NCBI GenBank assembly: GCA_019744775.1
Contig: JAIETZ010000013.1
Span: 124,001-188,000, forward strand
DNA from: Candidatus Obscuribacterales bacterium
Lineage (GTDB): Bacteria; Cyanobacteriota; Vampirovibrionia; Obscuribacterales; Obscuribacteraceae
DNA length: 64,000 bases
Direction: 5' to 3'
The notes under the pieces were generated by a model. It made no database searches and was not told the origin of the DNA. It saw only the letters and a program-made list of their open reading frames with translations. The position numbers were made by a program, and so were the translations under genes. Numbering within the stretch: the first letter of the stretch is position 1; every line of letters starts with the position of its first letter. Shown here in pieces: positions 48,363-57,000 of this stretch.

Positions 48363-51068
48363 CTAGTAAATCCGCCAGTCGGCGTCTTTCGGAATTTCCA
48401 GCGGTGGCAAGATAGCAAAGTTAAGCCCACGAATCGCCCCGTCTTTTGAAAGCGCATCTTTCCGCTTCAAAAAGAGTTGGTCCGGAGTAAAAGGCGAAGC
48501 AAGCACGCTGACTTTCAGATCTTTCCATCTCAACACGTCATCTGGAACGATGTCGGCAAACGAAGCTGATCGCCATTCAGGATAAGTTGTTATCGAAGCC
48601 GGCTGCCAGAGCGAATTCCAGTGACCTGGTTTGTTGCCGTCGGTGCCGGTGAAATCAACAGAAATGTACGCATTGCCTGGATTTTCAAAGCCTTTCAGAT
48701 CGCAATATATATATAAAAGTGCGCCACTCGGCAAATTGGGTGGCAGAGAAATTGGCTGTGGAGTCAAGATCAGAGTAGCGAGATCTTTGCCGACCAGCGC
48801 GTGAGGCTTGTCGTCAGGGACTATTTCAAATGCAGGAGTGTCAATTTGGCTATTGTCGGCAGAAGTCGCAGTTTTAGCAAATGGAACCACAATGCGAATA
48901 CGGTACTGAGCACCACGTTGTGCAACGTCGTTAATTTTGCCTTTGAAGCCGACCGGCTCATACACTCGTGAGTCCAGATGATCGTAAGTAGCAAATCCCT
49001 TCGGCCACGAAATCCTCGTAAACGAAGGCTGCCTCATCGTGCCGTTGATTTTAGACACGTAGTCGCCATAGAAAGAGAGATTGTCGTTAAGCTGATTGAC
49101 GCCAGGCGCTAAGCTAATGATATTTGTGCCACCAAAATGCAATGAAGATGTCGGCACAGGAAACGCCCACCACTGCCTAAATGTCTTAAGGTCTTTTCCC
49201 ATTCCCTGCCCTTGAATGGAAAGCACCTGCAGAGCAACAGAACTCACTCCCCGTACTACTGCCCAAGGCAAGGGCGGATGCAGCTGTTGTTCGCCGTTGA
49301 GATTAAGTAATACTGGCGGCAATGATGCTGTTGATGTTAGGTCAACCAAGATGTACGACGTCGGCGCAGGTTTTTCACCGTTCAATCCGGGCAATTCAAT
49401 CGTCTGCATAGCCGATTCCGATGTAAGTTTGAATGAGCGTGACCATTCGCGCCAGCTGGGATCAGCCACCACGCAAGCAAGAACAACCAAAGCGGAGCCT
49501 ACACTAATCACACCTAACGCAAGGGTGGAAGTTTTGCGAGCACCGGCATCTTCAAATGCGCGATCTAGCCAGCGTTTGGCAAATAAGACCAGAATGATAA
49601 ACAAGCAAATCCAAATGGCAGCTTGTATCCAAGGCAGCAGAGACATTTGCTCAATAGTCAGCAGTTGGGCGAAAAGTGGTTTGAGTACATATGCCCTAGC
49701 CAAAATAGAAAAGAGAAATACCGCGTAAGCAATAGTCATTAACGAAGGTAGCAGCAATTTATTGGCCCGAGCGTGCGATATGGCATAGCTAGCAAAGACA
49801 ATCACCAGCGGCATCGCAGTAATGTTGTATCGCGAGATAGGTTCAAACGCGCAATATATATAGTGCAAACCGATAATGCCACCCATCACAAAGGCACAAT
49901 TCCATTGGTGACTAAATCTCTTTTGCCCGATGAGAACTAGCAATGTTCCCAAACCGCCAAGCAGCAGTAAAAGGTCATGCCAGAGAGTTTGTAATTCCAG
50001 TGAGATACCAAAGAGACTGTACTGGTATTCGTTCCAAACACCAACCCAAAGACGCGCAAGTTTCTTCAACTCCAACGCAATAAATTTAAGTGGTTTGTGC
50101 GAAGCTTGCTGAAGAATGGCTTCAGCAGCCTTTTTTGTGCCACTGGGAATGAGTTCTGTTTCCGGCCAGGCACGCCAACCGTCAGTGGCAAGTTGATTTC
50201 CCAAATACAAGTTATACGAAGGGGCACGACTGACAAATATAGAAAAGTTACCGGTGACTGCATGCGTAAACCAGAGCCAGGGACCAAGAAAAATGCTAAG
50301 CCCGAGAATTAGCGGAGCTAACTGTTTTAGATGCACTCGACGTTTTTCAATAACGGCAAGGGCAAGAAAATATGCACCAAACATAGGTGGGATGAGAACA
50401 AAAATCGGTTTAGCCAACATCGTGAGCGCCGCCAACATACCAACTAACAACCACGAAAAAATTGACCGCTTCTTCTCCGTTGAATCATCAAAGCAAACAT
50501 TCAAGAAAAAGAGCAAAATGAAATATGCGTATGGCTCGCTATAGCAATGTTGAGTGTTGATGATTGCCGGTGGATAAAGCGCAAAGATAATTCCTGAGAT
50601 TAGCCCCGTGCGTCTGTCAAAAGCAATTTGACCCAACCTATATATAAGTAGACAGGAAACGCTGTCGATTATTGAGTTGAATAGCGAAAGAGGTAAACAC
50701 AGCGAATCAAATATAGGCGCCTGAGTATTTACTCTCATCACCCATTCGACCAGTGCCAAATGCGTGGGATAAACAGGACCATCTATCAAGAGTCTGTCAG
50801 CCAGTGACAATGACATCATTGTATTAAGTCCGGTCAGAGCCGGGTTATGCTGAGCTACTAAAGTGGAGACAAGTTGCGCAAAAGAATGACTTTGCTGAAT
50901 TAGCGCTAAGAGACTATTGCCAGTATTTAGAAAGTAAAAAGCATCTCCGAAATGGCAGACTCTGTGCTCCAAAGAGAGGTTGTAGGCAACTCTTGCGATT
51001 AAAGCAATCACAACAACCAATGCTGGTTGCCACAAATCATTAACTAGTCTTCTTGACACTCGAATCAC
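48363..51068 (-). CDS. Large GT-C-like membrane protein (glycosyltransferase family 39-like)
   Basis: The 901-residue product has an N-terminal half with about ten hydrophobic segments and family-like motifs: EHRVCHFGDAFYFL in the first loop, LISGIIFALYPPAIINTQHC, YSEPYAYFILLFFLNVCF and FEPISRYNITAMPLVIVF. This pattern fits bacterial GT39/ArnT-type enzymes using polyprenyl-linked sugars. The C-terminal ~350 residues are soluble and beta-rich, as in the pair at 23959-28803. Start GTG 51068 has weak upstream signals, and a second GTG at 51059 is possible. Substrate unknown. Confidence 0.75.
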   Translation of the reverse strand: MIRVSRRLVNDLWQPALVVVIALIARVAYNLSLEHRVCHFGDAFYFLNTGNSLLALIQQSHSFAQLVSTLVAQHNPALTGLNTMMSLSLADRLLIDGPVYPTHLALVEWVMRVNTQAPIFDSLCLPLSLFNSIIDSVSCLLIYRLGQIAFDRRTGLISGIIFALYPPAIINTQHCYSEPYAYFILLFFLNVCFDDSTEKKRSIFSWLLVGMLAALTMLAKPIFVLIPPMFGAYFLALAVIEKRRVHLKQLAPLILGLSIFLGPWLWFTHAVTGNFSIFVSRAPSYNLYLGNQLATDGWRAWPETELIPSGTKKAAEAILQQASHKPLKFIALELKKLARLWVGVWNEYQYSLFGISLELQTLWHDLLLLLGGLGTLLVLIGQKRFSHQWNCAFVMGGIIGLHYIYCAFEPISRYNITAMPLVIVFASYAISHARANKLLLPSLMTIAYAVFLFSILARAYVLKPLFAQLLTIEQMSLLPWIQAAIWICLFIILVLFAKRWLDRAFEDAGARKTSTLALGVISVGSALVVLACVVADPSWREWSRSFKLTSESAMQTIELPGLNGEKPAPTSYILVDLTSTASLPPVLLNLNGEQQLHPPLPWAVVRGVSSVALQVLSIQGQGMGKDLKTFRQWWAFPVPTSSLHFGGTNIISLAPGVNQLNDNLSFYGDYVSKINGTMRQPSFTRISWPKGFATYDHLDSRVYEPVGFKGKINDVAQRGAQYRIRIVVPFAKTATSADNSQIDTPAFEIVPDDKPHALVGKDLATLILTPQPISLPPNLPSGALLYIYCDLKGFENPGNAYISVDFTGTDGNKPGHWNSLWQPASITTYPEWRSASFADIVPDDVLRWKDLKVSVLASPFTPDQLFLKRKDALSKDGAIRGLNFAILPPLEIPKDADWRIY

Positions 51069-51098
51069 TGGTTGATAGGATTGCCTACTTGTTGCTAT

Positions 51099-51170
51099 GC
51101 GCTCGTAGCTCAGTGGTAGAGCACTCGGCTTTTAACCGATTGGTCGTGCGTTCGACTCGCACCGGGCGCA
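51099..51170 (+). tRNA. tRNA-Lys (anticodon TTT)
   Basis: A complete cloverleaf is visible: acceptor GCGCTCG/CGGGCGC with one G-T pair, D arm GCTC...GAGC, anticodon loop CTTTTAA with TTT, and T arm GTGCG-TTCGACT-CGCAC. The discriminator is A and no CCA is encoded. The first pair of the anticodon stem is a C-T mismatch. It is divergent from the GT-C-like gene at 51068. Confidence 0.95.
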
Positions 51171-51178
51171 AATTTTTA

Positions 51179-51640
51179 TTACCAGGGAAAGTTAAACCGA
51201 AAAAACATTGGCGCTGATCTGGATGTCAAACCCTCGGTAAAGTCTAAAACCCCAATCTGCACCCCCCTGTCGTCCAGAGATGACGGATACAAGTAAAGGG
51301 AGGCGCTGAATTTTGCTACGTGCCCATGGTTGGTCGCACCCTTGTCGAGTGAAAAGACGGCTTCCAGCCCACGTGGCGACTTGAGTGGATTGTCCAGCTC
51401 AAAATACTTTTCCTGCAGAGGATCATCGCCGTATGGCGGCGGCTCTTCGAAATCAATCGGATCGCTGTGTGAAGTCCATTGCCACAAGACCAAATCCGAG
51501 CCTGCCTTCTTCAGCGTGACATTCAGGCGTGGAAACCAATGATCTTCACAATCAGAGTCTCTAAAAACGCTCAGGCGACCTTTCGTTAATAGCGGTCGGT
51601 CGATTAGTAACTGTCTTCCTTGCGCGTCAATTTCATCCAT
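51179..51640 (-). CDS. Hypothetical protein (153 aa)
   Basis: ATG 51640 has GGAGG 10 nt upstream. The product is soluble, acidic and aromatic, with beta-rich pattern: RLSVFRDSDCEDHWFPRLNV, LVLWQWTSHSDPIDFEEPPP and FRFNFPW at the C-terminus. No family or signal peptide is recognised. It is convergent with the tRNA gene, leaving 8 nt between them, and divergent from the secreted-protein gene at 51722. Confidence 0.75.
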   Translation of the reverse strand: MDEIDAQGRQLLIDRPLLTKGRLSVFRDSDCEDHWFPRLNVTLKKAGSDLVLWQWTSHSDPIDFEEPPPYGDDPLQEKYFELDNPLKSPRGLEAVFSLDKGATNHGHVAKFSASLYLYPSSLDDRGVQIGVLDFTEGLTSRSAPMFFRFNFPW

Positions 51641-51721
51641 TGCTCTACCTCCGGAATCTTAAGCATAGCACTGCCGTCTAAGGTTGTAATACGAGGTAGA
51701 ATCACGGCTTAAGGTAGGGAC

Positions 51722-52396
51722 ATGCAATTTATTCGGTCAGTCAAAAATTTAGGCGTGGGGCTGCTTTTCGCTGCTCTTGTCTTTCCAGGCGTGGCCCTGG
51801 CTCAGCACTTGATTGCGCCCGAAGCCGCTGAACCTGAAGTCGAAATTGAGGAAGTGCACAACGTAGACCGCCTCCACGTGCTTTCTTCTGTCACCTGGTG
51901 GTCACTCGATAACAGAGGCTATCATCCAGCCGTTCTTGTCAAGATTCAAAACATTAGTGGTCATGATTTGACCGGCAAGCAAATGCAGTTCCAAGCCAGA
52001 TTTATTGATACGCGTACTGGAGCAACAACTGTCGGTAAATCCGAATCCAGACATGCATTCCCCAAAAATAAGTTAATTTACATCTTGCTTAAGGGCAAAG
52101 ACGCTTATGACCTTTCTAACAATATTGATGAGTGGCCGCCCTTTGAATGCAAGCTGATGTGCCGTGTAGGCGATGTTGGGCATGAAGGCACCCAGACTTT
52201 GCTGGTTTCCAAAGTAGAACTTGTTGCAATGACAGATGACGACGCTTTATATAAGATCAACCGCATGGCTGATTTGCCGCCTGTCGAACCACCGGCTCCG
52301 GTCAAAGAAGAAGTACCGGTTGTGAAAAGACATGTACTTCCTAAACCACCGGCAAAAGCAGCTACGTCAAAAGCAAAAGCCAAAAAGAAAACCTAA
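51722..52396 (+). CDS. Secreted protein with basic Pro/Lys tail, unknown function
   Basis: A signal peptide (KNLGVGLLFAALVFPGVALA) precedes a beta-rich domain of about 150 residues (YHPAVLVKIQNISGHDLTGK, QMQFQARFIDTRTGATTVGK), with the look of an Ig-like or FxLYD-type extracytoplasmic domain. The C-terminal 35 residues are Pro- and Lys-rich (PPVEPPAPVKEEVP...SKAKAKKKT), possibly binding the cell wall or DNA. ATG 51722 has AGGTAGGG upstream. It lies 12 nt before proline dehydrogenase, so they may be co-transcribed. No family is named. Confidence 0.78.
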   Translation: MQFIRSVKNLGVGLLFAALVFPGVALAQHLIAPEAAEPEVEIEEVHNVDRLHVLSSVTWWSLDNRGYHPAVLVKIQNISGHDLTGKQMQFQARFIDTRTGATTVGKSESRHAFPKNKLIYILLKGKDAYDLSNNIDEWPPFECKLMCRVGDVGHEGTQTLLVSKVELVAMTDDDALYKINRMADLPPVEPPAPVKEEVPVVKRHVLPKPPAKAATSKAKAKKKT

Positions 52397-52408
52397 ACAG
52401 GTAAAACA

Positions 52409-53506
52409 ATGCCAGTATTAGCGCCCACAAGGGAGAGTTTGGCGGAAAAGCCAATGGATTCACACAAACGAGATCAACAATTTTCTGTAGTCGATGCCCT
52501 TCCTTTGAGTCTCGTTCTCTGGCTAGCCCGTCCGTATCTCGCCGGTCAAACATCTGCCCAGGCAATTGACCTGGCTCACGAGATTTATTCACGACACAAA
52601 TTCGCTTCGACAATTGATATTCTTGGTGAAGAATCGCGCAGCGATGAAGATTGTGAACATGCAGTGGCTGCTTATCGCCAATTGATTGATGGGGTTGCTG
52701 CCAAACCAATTAGTGTTTCGGGACATTTTTCAAAAAGCGCGCAGATGACCATTTCCATTAAACCGTCGATGTTTGCGGTAGTGGAAGAGGTCGGTGGAGA
52801 GCTGGAAAGCAAATATCTCGATCGCGCTTACGAGAGAATTGAATCGCTTGTTGGTTATGCTAAATCCAAGCAAATTAATATGACGCTGGAAGCCGAAGAT
52901 CATCGCTGGACTGATTTTCATTTGGATACCTATGCCTCGCTGATTAATAAAGGCTACACAAATTTAGGCACAGTTCTTCAATCGCGCCTGTTCCGCACAA
53001 GAGAAGACGTAAGACGCTTTGATGAGCGTATGCGTGTGCGCATGGTAATTGGTATCTACCAGGAACCGGCGGAAATTGCTCAAACGCAAAAGCCGGTTAT
53101 GAAGTCTTTGCTTGTGGAATACTCTAAAGAATTATTGGCTCGCGGCACATATGTGGAAATTGCCTCTCACGATGAAAATTGTGTCGACCAATTTATTAAA
53201 GAGGCAGTTCTGCCGCTGAAGGCTCCTGTTACCCAATTTGAGTCCCAGTTTCTTCTAGGCGTACCGAGAAAAGAGTTGGAGTCTAAACTCACCTCGGGTG
53301 CTTATTTCCGCCACATGCTTGAAACAAACAATCAACTGAATGCTGCTGAGAAAGAACATTTAGAAAAACTTAGCGTCACTGGCGAACTTGTTCGACTCTA
53401 CCTTCCGTACGGCGAAAACAAGCTTTCGGCAGCCTACTGCAAACGCAGATTAAAAGCCAATCCCAACATGGCTTTATTCGGCATCAAGAATTTGCTGCGC
53501 ATTTAA
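52409..53506 (+). CDS. Proline dehydrogenase (monofunctional)
   Basis: The enzyme oxidises proline to pyrroline-5-carboxylate with FAD, passing electrons to the respiratory chain. The TIM-barrel blocks are FSKSAQMTISIKPSMFAVV, INMTLEAEDHRWTDFHLDTY, LGTVLQSRLFRTREDVRRF, ELVRLYLPYGEN and AYCKRRL, the last two lining the substrate and flavin pocket. At 365 residues it lacks the P5C dehydrogenase half found in PutA. No P5C dehydrogenase gene is beside it. A strong terminator follows at 53571. Confidence 0.88.
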   Translation: MPVLAPTRESLAEKPMDSHKRDQQFSVVDALPLSLVLWLARPYLAGQTSAQAIDLAHEIYSRHKFASTIDILGEESRSDEDCEHAVAAYRQLIDGVAAKPISVSGHFSKSAQMTISIKPSMFAVVEEVGGELESKYLDRAYERIESLVGYAKSKQINMTLEAEDHRWTDFHLDTYASLINKGYTNLGTVLQSRLFRTREDVRRFDERMRVRMVIGIYQEPAEIAQTQKPVMKSLLVEYSKELLARGTYVEIASHDENCVDQFIKEAVLPLKAPVTQFESQFLLGVPRKELESKLTSGAYFRHMLETNNQLNAAEKEHLEKLSVTGELVRLYLPYGENKLSAAYCKRRLKANPNMALFGIKNLLRI

Positions 53507-53570
53507 TATTCAGGTGGAAACTTATTTCCCCTAAATGCACCTTATTCACCAGAGAGTGCTGAACCACTCC

Positions 53571-53608
53571 CCGGTCAAACCAAAATTTGACCGGTTCTTT
53601 TTTTTTTG
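53571..53608 (+). terminator. Rho-independent terminator after proline dehydrogenase
   Basis: CCGGTCAAA and TTTGACCGG form a 9-bp perfect stem, followed by TTCTTTTTTTTTG. It lies 65 nt after the stop codon. Confidence 0.9.
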
Positions 53609-53716
53609 TTGTTAGATAACTTCATAGCGACGGCAGAAGTGTAGCTTATCGTCACCATCAGCACCTACTCACTCGACAGTAATGTCGCAACAGTAAGATT
53701 CGAAAAGTGTAGTTTC

Positions 53717-53746
53717 TGCAATGCAGGTTGATGCAATGTAGGTCGA
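53717..53746. repeat. Imperfect 15-bp tandem duplication
   Basis: TGCAATGCAGGTTGA is followed directly by TGCAATGTAGGTCGA, 13 of 15 positions alike. It lies in the 258-bp gap between proline dehydrogenase and lipA, which otherwise holds only the terminator and the hairpin at 53750. Confidence 0.6.
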
Positions 53747-53749
53747 TGG

Positions 53750-53781
53750 ATTCAGCTCAGCAATTTATTGTTGAGCTGAAT
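53750..53781 (-). other. Stem-loop around the lipA stop codon
   Basis: ATTCAGCTCAGCAA and TTGTTGAGCTGAAT pair over 14 positions with one G-T pair and a 4-nt loop. The lipA TAA (53767-53765) lies in the loop. There is no T-run after it on the minus strand, so its role may be mRNA 3'-end protection or Rho-linked ending. Confidence 0.5.
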
Positions 53782-54706
53782 TCTTTAGAAGAGCTTGTTC
53801 TTCGGCGTGATAACTTGAGCGCACAAGCGGTCCGGAGAAGACATTCTGGAAGCCCATGGACATGCCTTCTTTATGCCACTTCTCAAATGTATCTGGATGC
53901 ACCCAGCGTTGTACAGGTAAATGCTTTGGTGTCGGCTGCATGTATTGTCCGATTGTTACCAGATCAACATTTGATGCTTTGAGTTCGCGCAAAACTTCTG
54001 TGACTTCTTCATCACTTTCACCAAGTCCGACCATCAGTCCGGATTTTGTCGTGAAGCCTTTTTCTTTGGCTAGTTTCAAGAGTTCCAAACTGCGTGTAAA
54101 TTTGCCCTGTGGTCTAACTTGAAGATAAAGGCGCGGTACTGTTTCGATGTTGTGGTTCAATACGTCAGGTTTTGCATTAAGGACAATATCTAGCGCTTCC
54201 CAGTTGGAGCAAAAGTCGGGAATTAAAACTTCTACTTTTGTATCCGGTGATGACTCGTGAATTTGACGTATGGTTTCTGCCCAAACGGATGCGCCACCAT
54301 CAACTAATTCATCTCTGTTTACGGAAGTGATGACGGCATATTTCAGTTGCATGCTTTTTACAGCATCGGCAACACGACGCGGTTCATCCAAATCAAGTTC
54401 TGTTGGACGCCCGGTGATGACGTTGCAGAAGCCGCAACTACGCGTGCAGATGTTGCCCAAAATCATAAATGTGGCAGTAGATCTTGACCAACATTCACCT
54501 CTATTTGGACACGCTGCTGATTCACAAACCGTGTGAAGATTGAGATCTGTTACAAGGCGCTTCAAGTTTTGATAAGGAACGCTTGTCGGCAAACGGACCT
54601 TGAGCCAGTCTGGTTTTGCACTTGTGTCGGTTATATCCAAGACAGAGATAGGCAACTGGGTGCCGTTTTCAGCATCTTTGATGTCAGTAGTTATTTTTGT
54701 TTTCAT
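53765..54706 (-). CDS. lipA: Lipoyl synthase
   Basis: LipA inserts two sulfurs into octanoyl chains on carrier proteins, using radical SAM chemistry. Both Fe-S clusters are visible: auxiliary cluster CESAACPNRGECW and the radical-SAM motif CTRSCGFC, in the usual order. Later blocks NVDLVTIGQYMQPTPKHLPV and GPLVRSSYHAEE are typical. At 313 residues the length is normal. It is divergent from the 2-oxoacid dehydrogenase operon, whose E2 lipoyl domain is a likely substrate. Confidence 0.96.
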   Translation of the reverse strand: MKTKITTDIKDAENGTQLPISVLDITDTSAKPDWLKVRLPTSVPYQNLKRLVTDLNLHTVCESAACPNRGECWSRSTATFMILGNICTRSCGFCNVITGRPTELDLDEPRRVADAVKSMQLKYAVITSVNRDELVDGGASVWAETIRQIHESSPDTKVEVLIPDFCSNWEALDIVLNAKPDVLNHNIETVPRLYLQVRPQGKFTRSLELLKLAKEKGFTTKSGLMVGLGESDEEVTEVLRELKASNVDLVTIGQYMQPTPKHLPVQRWVHPDTFEKWHKEGMSMGFQNVFSGPLVRSSYHAEEQALLKNSAQQ

Positions 54707-54800
54707 CTAGCAAAATCCAGACAGAGCTTACCTCGGCAAGAGGTGCCGGTAAATTCCCTATAAGGCCTGCCTGTGCCCTATTTGATCTATGACATACTTT

Positions 54801-54830
54801 CTCTGCTTTTGACGAAATAGTCAAGCAGAG
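54801..54830. promoter_or_regulatory. Inverted repeat upstream of the dehydrogenase operon, possible operator
   Basis: CTCTGC-tt-TTGAC and GTCAA-GCAGAG form an interrupted inverted repeat 28 nt before the E1 alpha start, in the 151-bp gap to the divergent lipA. It could be an operator or an mRNA hairpin in the leader. Confidence 0.4.
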
Positions 54831-54857
54831 TCAATTCAAAATTCGGTAATTTAAGCA

Positions 54858-56012
54858 ATGCCAAGAAAAGAGCTGGAGTTCGATTACACAGTCGAGACTC
54901 TCTCCATCGTTGATGAAGAGGGCAATGTCGACAAGGCTTTAGAGCCTAAGCTGAGCGACAAAGAATTGTTGGACATGTTCCGCTGGATGCTTTATTCCAG
55001 ACGTGTGGATGAGCGTCAGCTCAATTTGCAGAGACAGGGACGCATCGGTACGTTTCCGCAGTCCACAGGACACGAGGCGATAGGACTTGGTTCCGTGTTT
55101 GCTATCGAAAAATCCGATTGGTTTGTGCCTGCATATCGCGAATTAGTTTGTTTCCTTTACCGCGGTTGGCCGTTAGAAAGACTGCTTCTCTATTGGGCAG
55201 GCTTTGAAGAAGGCGCTGTGCCACCGGAAGGCGTCAATGATTTGCCTATCTGCGTGCCAGTAGCTTCACAGTTGTTGCATGCATCCGGCATCGGTATGGC
55301 TAACAACATCAAGGGCGAAAACAAAGTTGTTTTGACTTACTTCGGGGACGGATCTTCTTCGGAAGGTGATTTCCATGAAGGCATAAATTTTGCTGCTGTG
55401 TTCAATGCACCGGTTATTTTTGTTTGCGAAAACAACCAATTCGCCATATCCGAGCCATTGCACAAGCAAACCCGCACAAAGACAATTGCTCAAAAGGCAG
55501 TTGGCTATGGCGTACCTGGCGTACGAGTTGATGGCAATGATGTCTTGGCAGTGTATGTTGCCACCAAAGAAGCCATTGAGCGTGCGCGCAAAGGCGAGGG
55601 TCCTACCTTGCTGGATTGTTTGACTTATCGTTATACCCCGCACACCACTGCTGATGATCCGAAGAAATATCGCTCGGATGAAGAAGCACAAAAGTGGGCT
55701 AAGCGTGAACCTCTGATTCGTTTTGCTAAATACCTTGAGAAGAAAGGATTGCTCAACGATGAGAAGAGACAAAAAATGGAAACAGAAATTGACGAGGAGA
55801 TAAAAGAAGCCGTGAAGAAGATGGAAACTTTAGCTAAGAGCAAAGAACTCATGGAACCATTGGCAATGTTCGATTTCCTTTACGCCGATGTTCCAGTGCA
55901 CTTGGAAGTTCAGAAGCATGAATTAGCCGAGTCCCTCGGACGTGGTGATGAAGTTTCCACCAAGTCCAATCCGCAGCGCAGCATTGCCGGAACGGCAAAA
56001 AGAGGTGGCTAA
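54858..56012 (+). CDS. 2-oxoacid dehydrogenase E1 component, alpha subunit (pyruvate or branched-chain type)
   Basis: E1 decarboxylates the 2-oxoacid with thiamine diphosphate and passes the acyl group to E2 lipoate. The TPP motif is GDGSSSEGDFHEGINFAAVF ending in the Asn pair of CENNQFAIS. The phosphorylation-loop region reads YRYTPHTTADDPKKYRSDEE. Overall pattern resembles Gram-positive PdhA, so pyruvate is a good candidate, but branched-chain acids are not excluded. It is first in a tight operon E1a-E1b-E2-E3 (gaps of 2-6 nt). ATG 54858. Confidence 0.92.
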   Translation: MPRKELEFDYTVETLSIVDEEGNVDKALEPKLSDKELLDMFRWMLYSRRVDERQLNLQRQGRIGTFPQSTGHEAIGLGSVFAIEKSDWFVPAYRELVCFLYRGWPLERLLLYWAGFEEGAVPPEGVNDLPICVPVASQLLHASGIGMANNIKGENKVVLTYFGDGSSSEGDFHEGINFAAVFNAPVIFVCENNQFAISEPLHKQTRTKTIAQKAVGYGVPGVRVDGNDVLAVYVATKEAIERARKGEGPTLLDCLTYRYTPHTTADDPKKYRSDEEAQKWAKREPLIRFAKYLEKKGLLNDEKRQKMETEIDEEIKEAVKKMETLAKSKELMEPLAMFDFLYADVPVHLEVQKHELAESLGRGDEVSTKSNPQRSIAGTAKRGG

Positions 56013-56014
56013 AG

Positions 56015-56995
56015 ATGGCTGAGATAAATATGGCCAAGTCCATCAACATGGCGCTCTTTGAGGCAATGGAAAAAGACAGCCGTGTAGTCGTTCTTGGTCA
56101 AGATGTTGGCATTGATGAAGGCGTTTTTCGTATTACCGAAGGTCTTCATGCCAAATTTGGCGATAAGCGCGTATTTGACACGCCACTAGCTGAATCCGGA
56201 ATTATTGGTACCTCAATTGGTATGGCAATTAATGGACTCTTGCCGGTTGCCGAAATTCAGTTTGCCGGTTTTGACTATTACGCATACCAGCAATTGGAAT
56301 CACACGCAGCGCGTTTTCGTAACAGAACCCGTGGTCGCGTAACTGTTCCCATGGTAATGCGCGCTCCATCAGGTGCGGGTATTCGTGCTCTTGAGCACCA
56401 TTCGGAATCGCGTGAGGCTATCTACTGCCATACACCAGGACTGAAAGTTGTGATGCCATCCGGTCCAAGAAATGCTCGTGCATTAATGCATGCTGCGATA
56501 AATGATCCGGATCCGGTTATCTACTATGAGCCAAAAGCTTTGTATCGTCTTTTCAAGGAAGAAGTTCCGGATGAGATTGAAGTGATGCCGATTGGCAAAG
56601 CACAAGTTGTGCGTCCTGGTTCGGATATCACAATCATTTCTTACGGAGCAACGATGCGTCCTTGTTTGGAAGCAGCGGAACTCTTGATGGAAGAAGACGG
56701 CGTTAAGGCTGAAGTCATTGATTTACTTTCGCTTATGCCACTTGATACTGAAACATTTGTCAATTCAGTTGCTAAAACAGGTCGTGCGGTTGTTGTCCAT
56801 GAAGGACCTCGTGCTTGCGGTGTGGCAGCTGAAGTTGTCTCGCGTATCAATGAAAATGTTTTCCTCTATTTGGAAGCACCCGTCATTCGTCTGACAGGCT
56901 ACGATGTTCCTGTTCCTTACTTCTCTAAGGAAAAGTTCTACATTCCTGATACAGATAAAGTGGTTGAAGCTTGCCGTAAGACACTGAGGTTCTAG
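56015..56995 (+). CDS. 2-oxoacid dehydrogenase E1 component, beta subunit
   Basis: The 326-residue subunit pairs with E1 alpha to complete the active site. Family blocks are VVVLGQDVGIDEGVFRITEG, RVFDTPLAESGIIGTSIGMA, RAPSGAGIRALEHHSESREA, and the C-terminal transketolase domain with EVIDLLSLMPLDTETFVNSV. It starts 2 nt after the alpha stop, with AGAGG in the alpha C-terminus as ribosome binding site. The length is the usual one. Confidence 0.94.
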   Translation: MAEINMAKSINMALFEAMEKDSRVVVLGQDVGIDEGVFRITEGLHAKFGDKRVFDTPLAESGIIGTSIGMAINGLLPVAEIQFAGFDYYAYQQLESHAARFRNRTRGRVTVPMVMRAPSGAGIRALEHHSESREAIYCHTPGLKVVMPSGPRNARALMHAAINDPDPVIYYEPKALYRLFKEEVPDEIEVMPIGKAQVVRPGSDITIISYGATMRPCLEAAELLMEEDGVKAEVIDLLSLMPLDTETFVNSVAKTGRAVVVHEGPRACGVAAEVVSRINENVFLYLEAPVIRLTGYDVPVPYFSKEKFYIPDTDKVVEACRKTLRF

Positions 56996-57000
56996 AAAAT

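Noticed and set aside
48221-48457. 78-codon minus-strand frame that reads the diverged palindromic repeat
   Set aside because: It overlaps the ends of two convergent real genes, and the match to the repeat-encoded peptide in the GT-C gene is due to the repeat itself, not to a gene.
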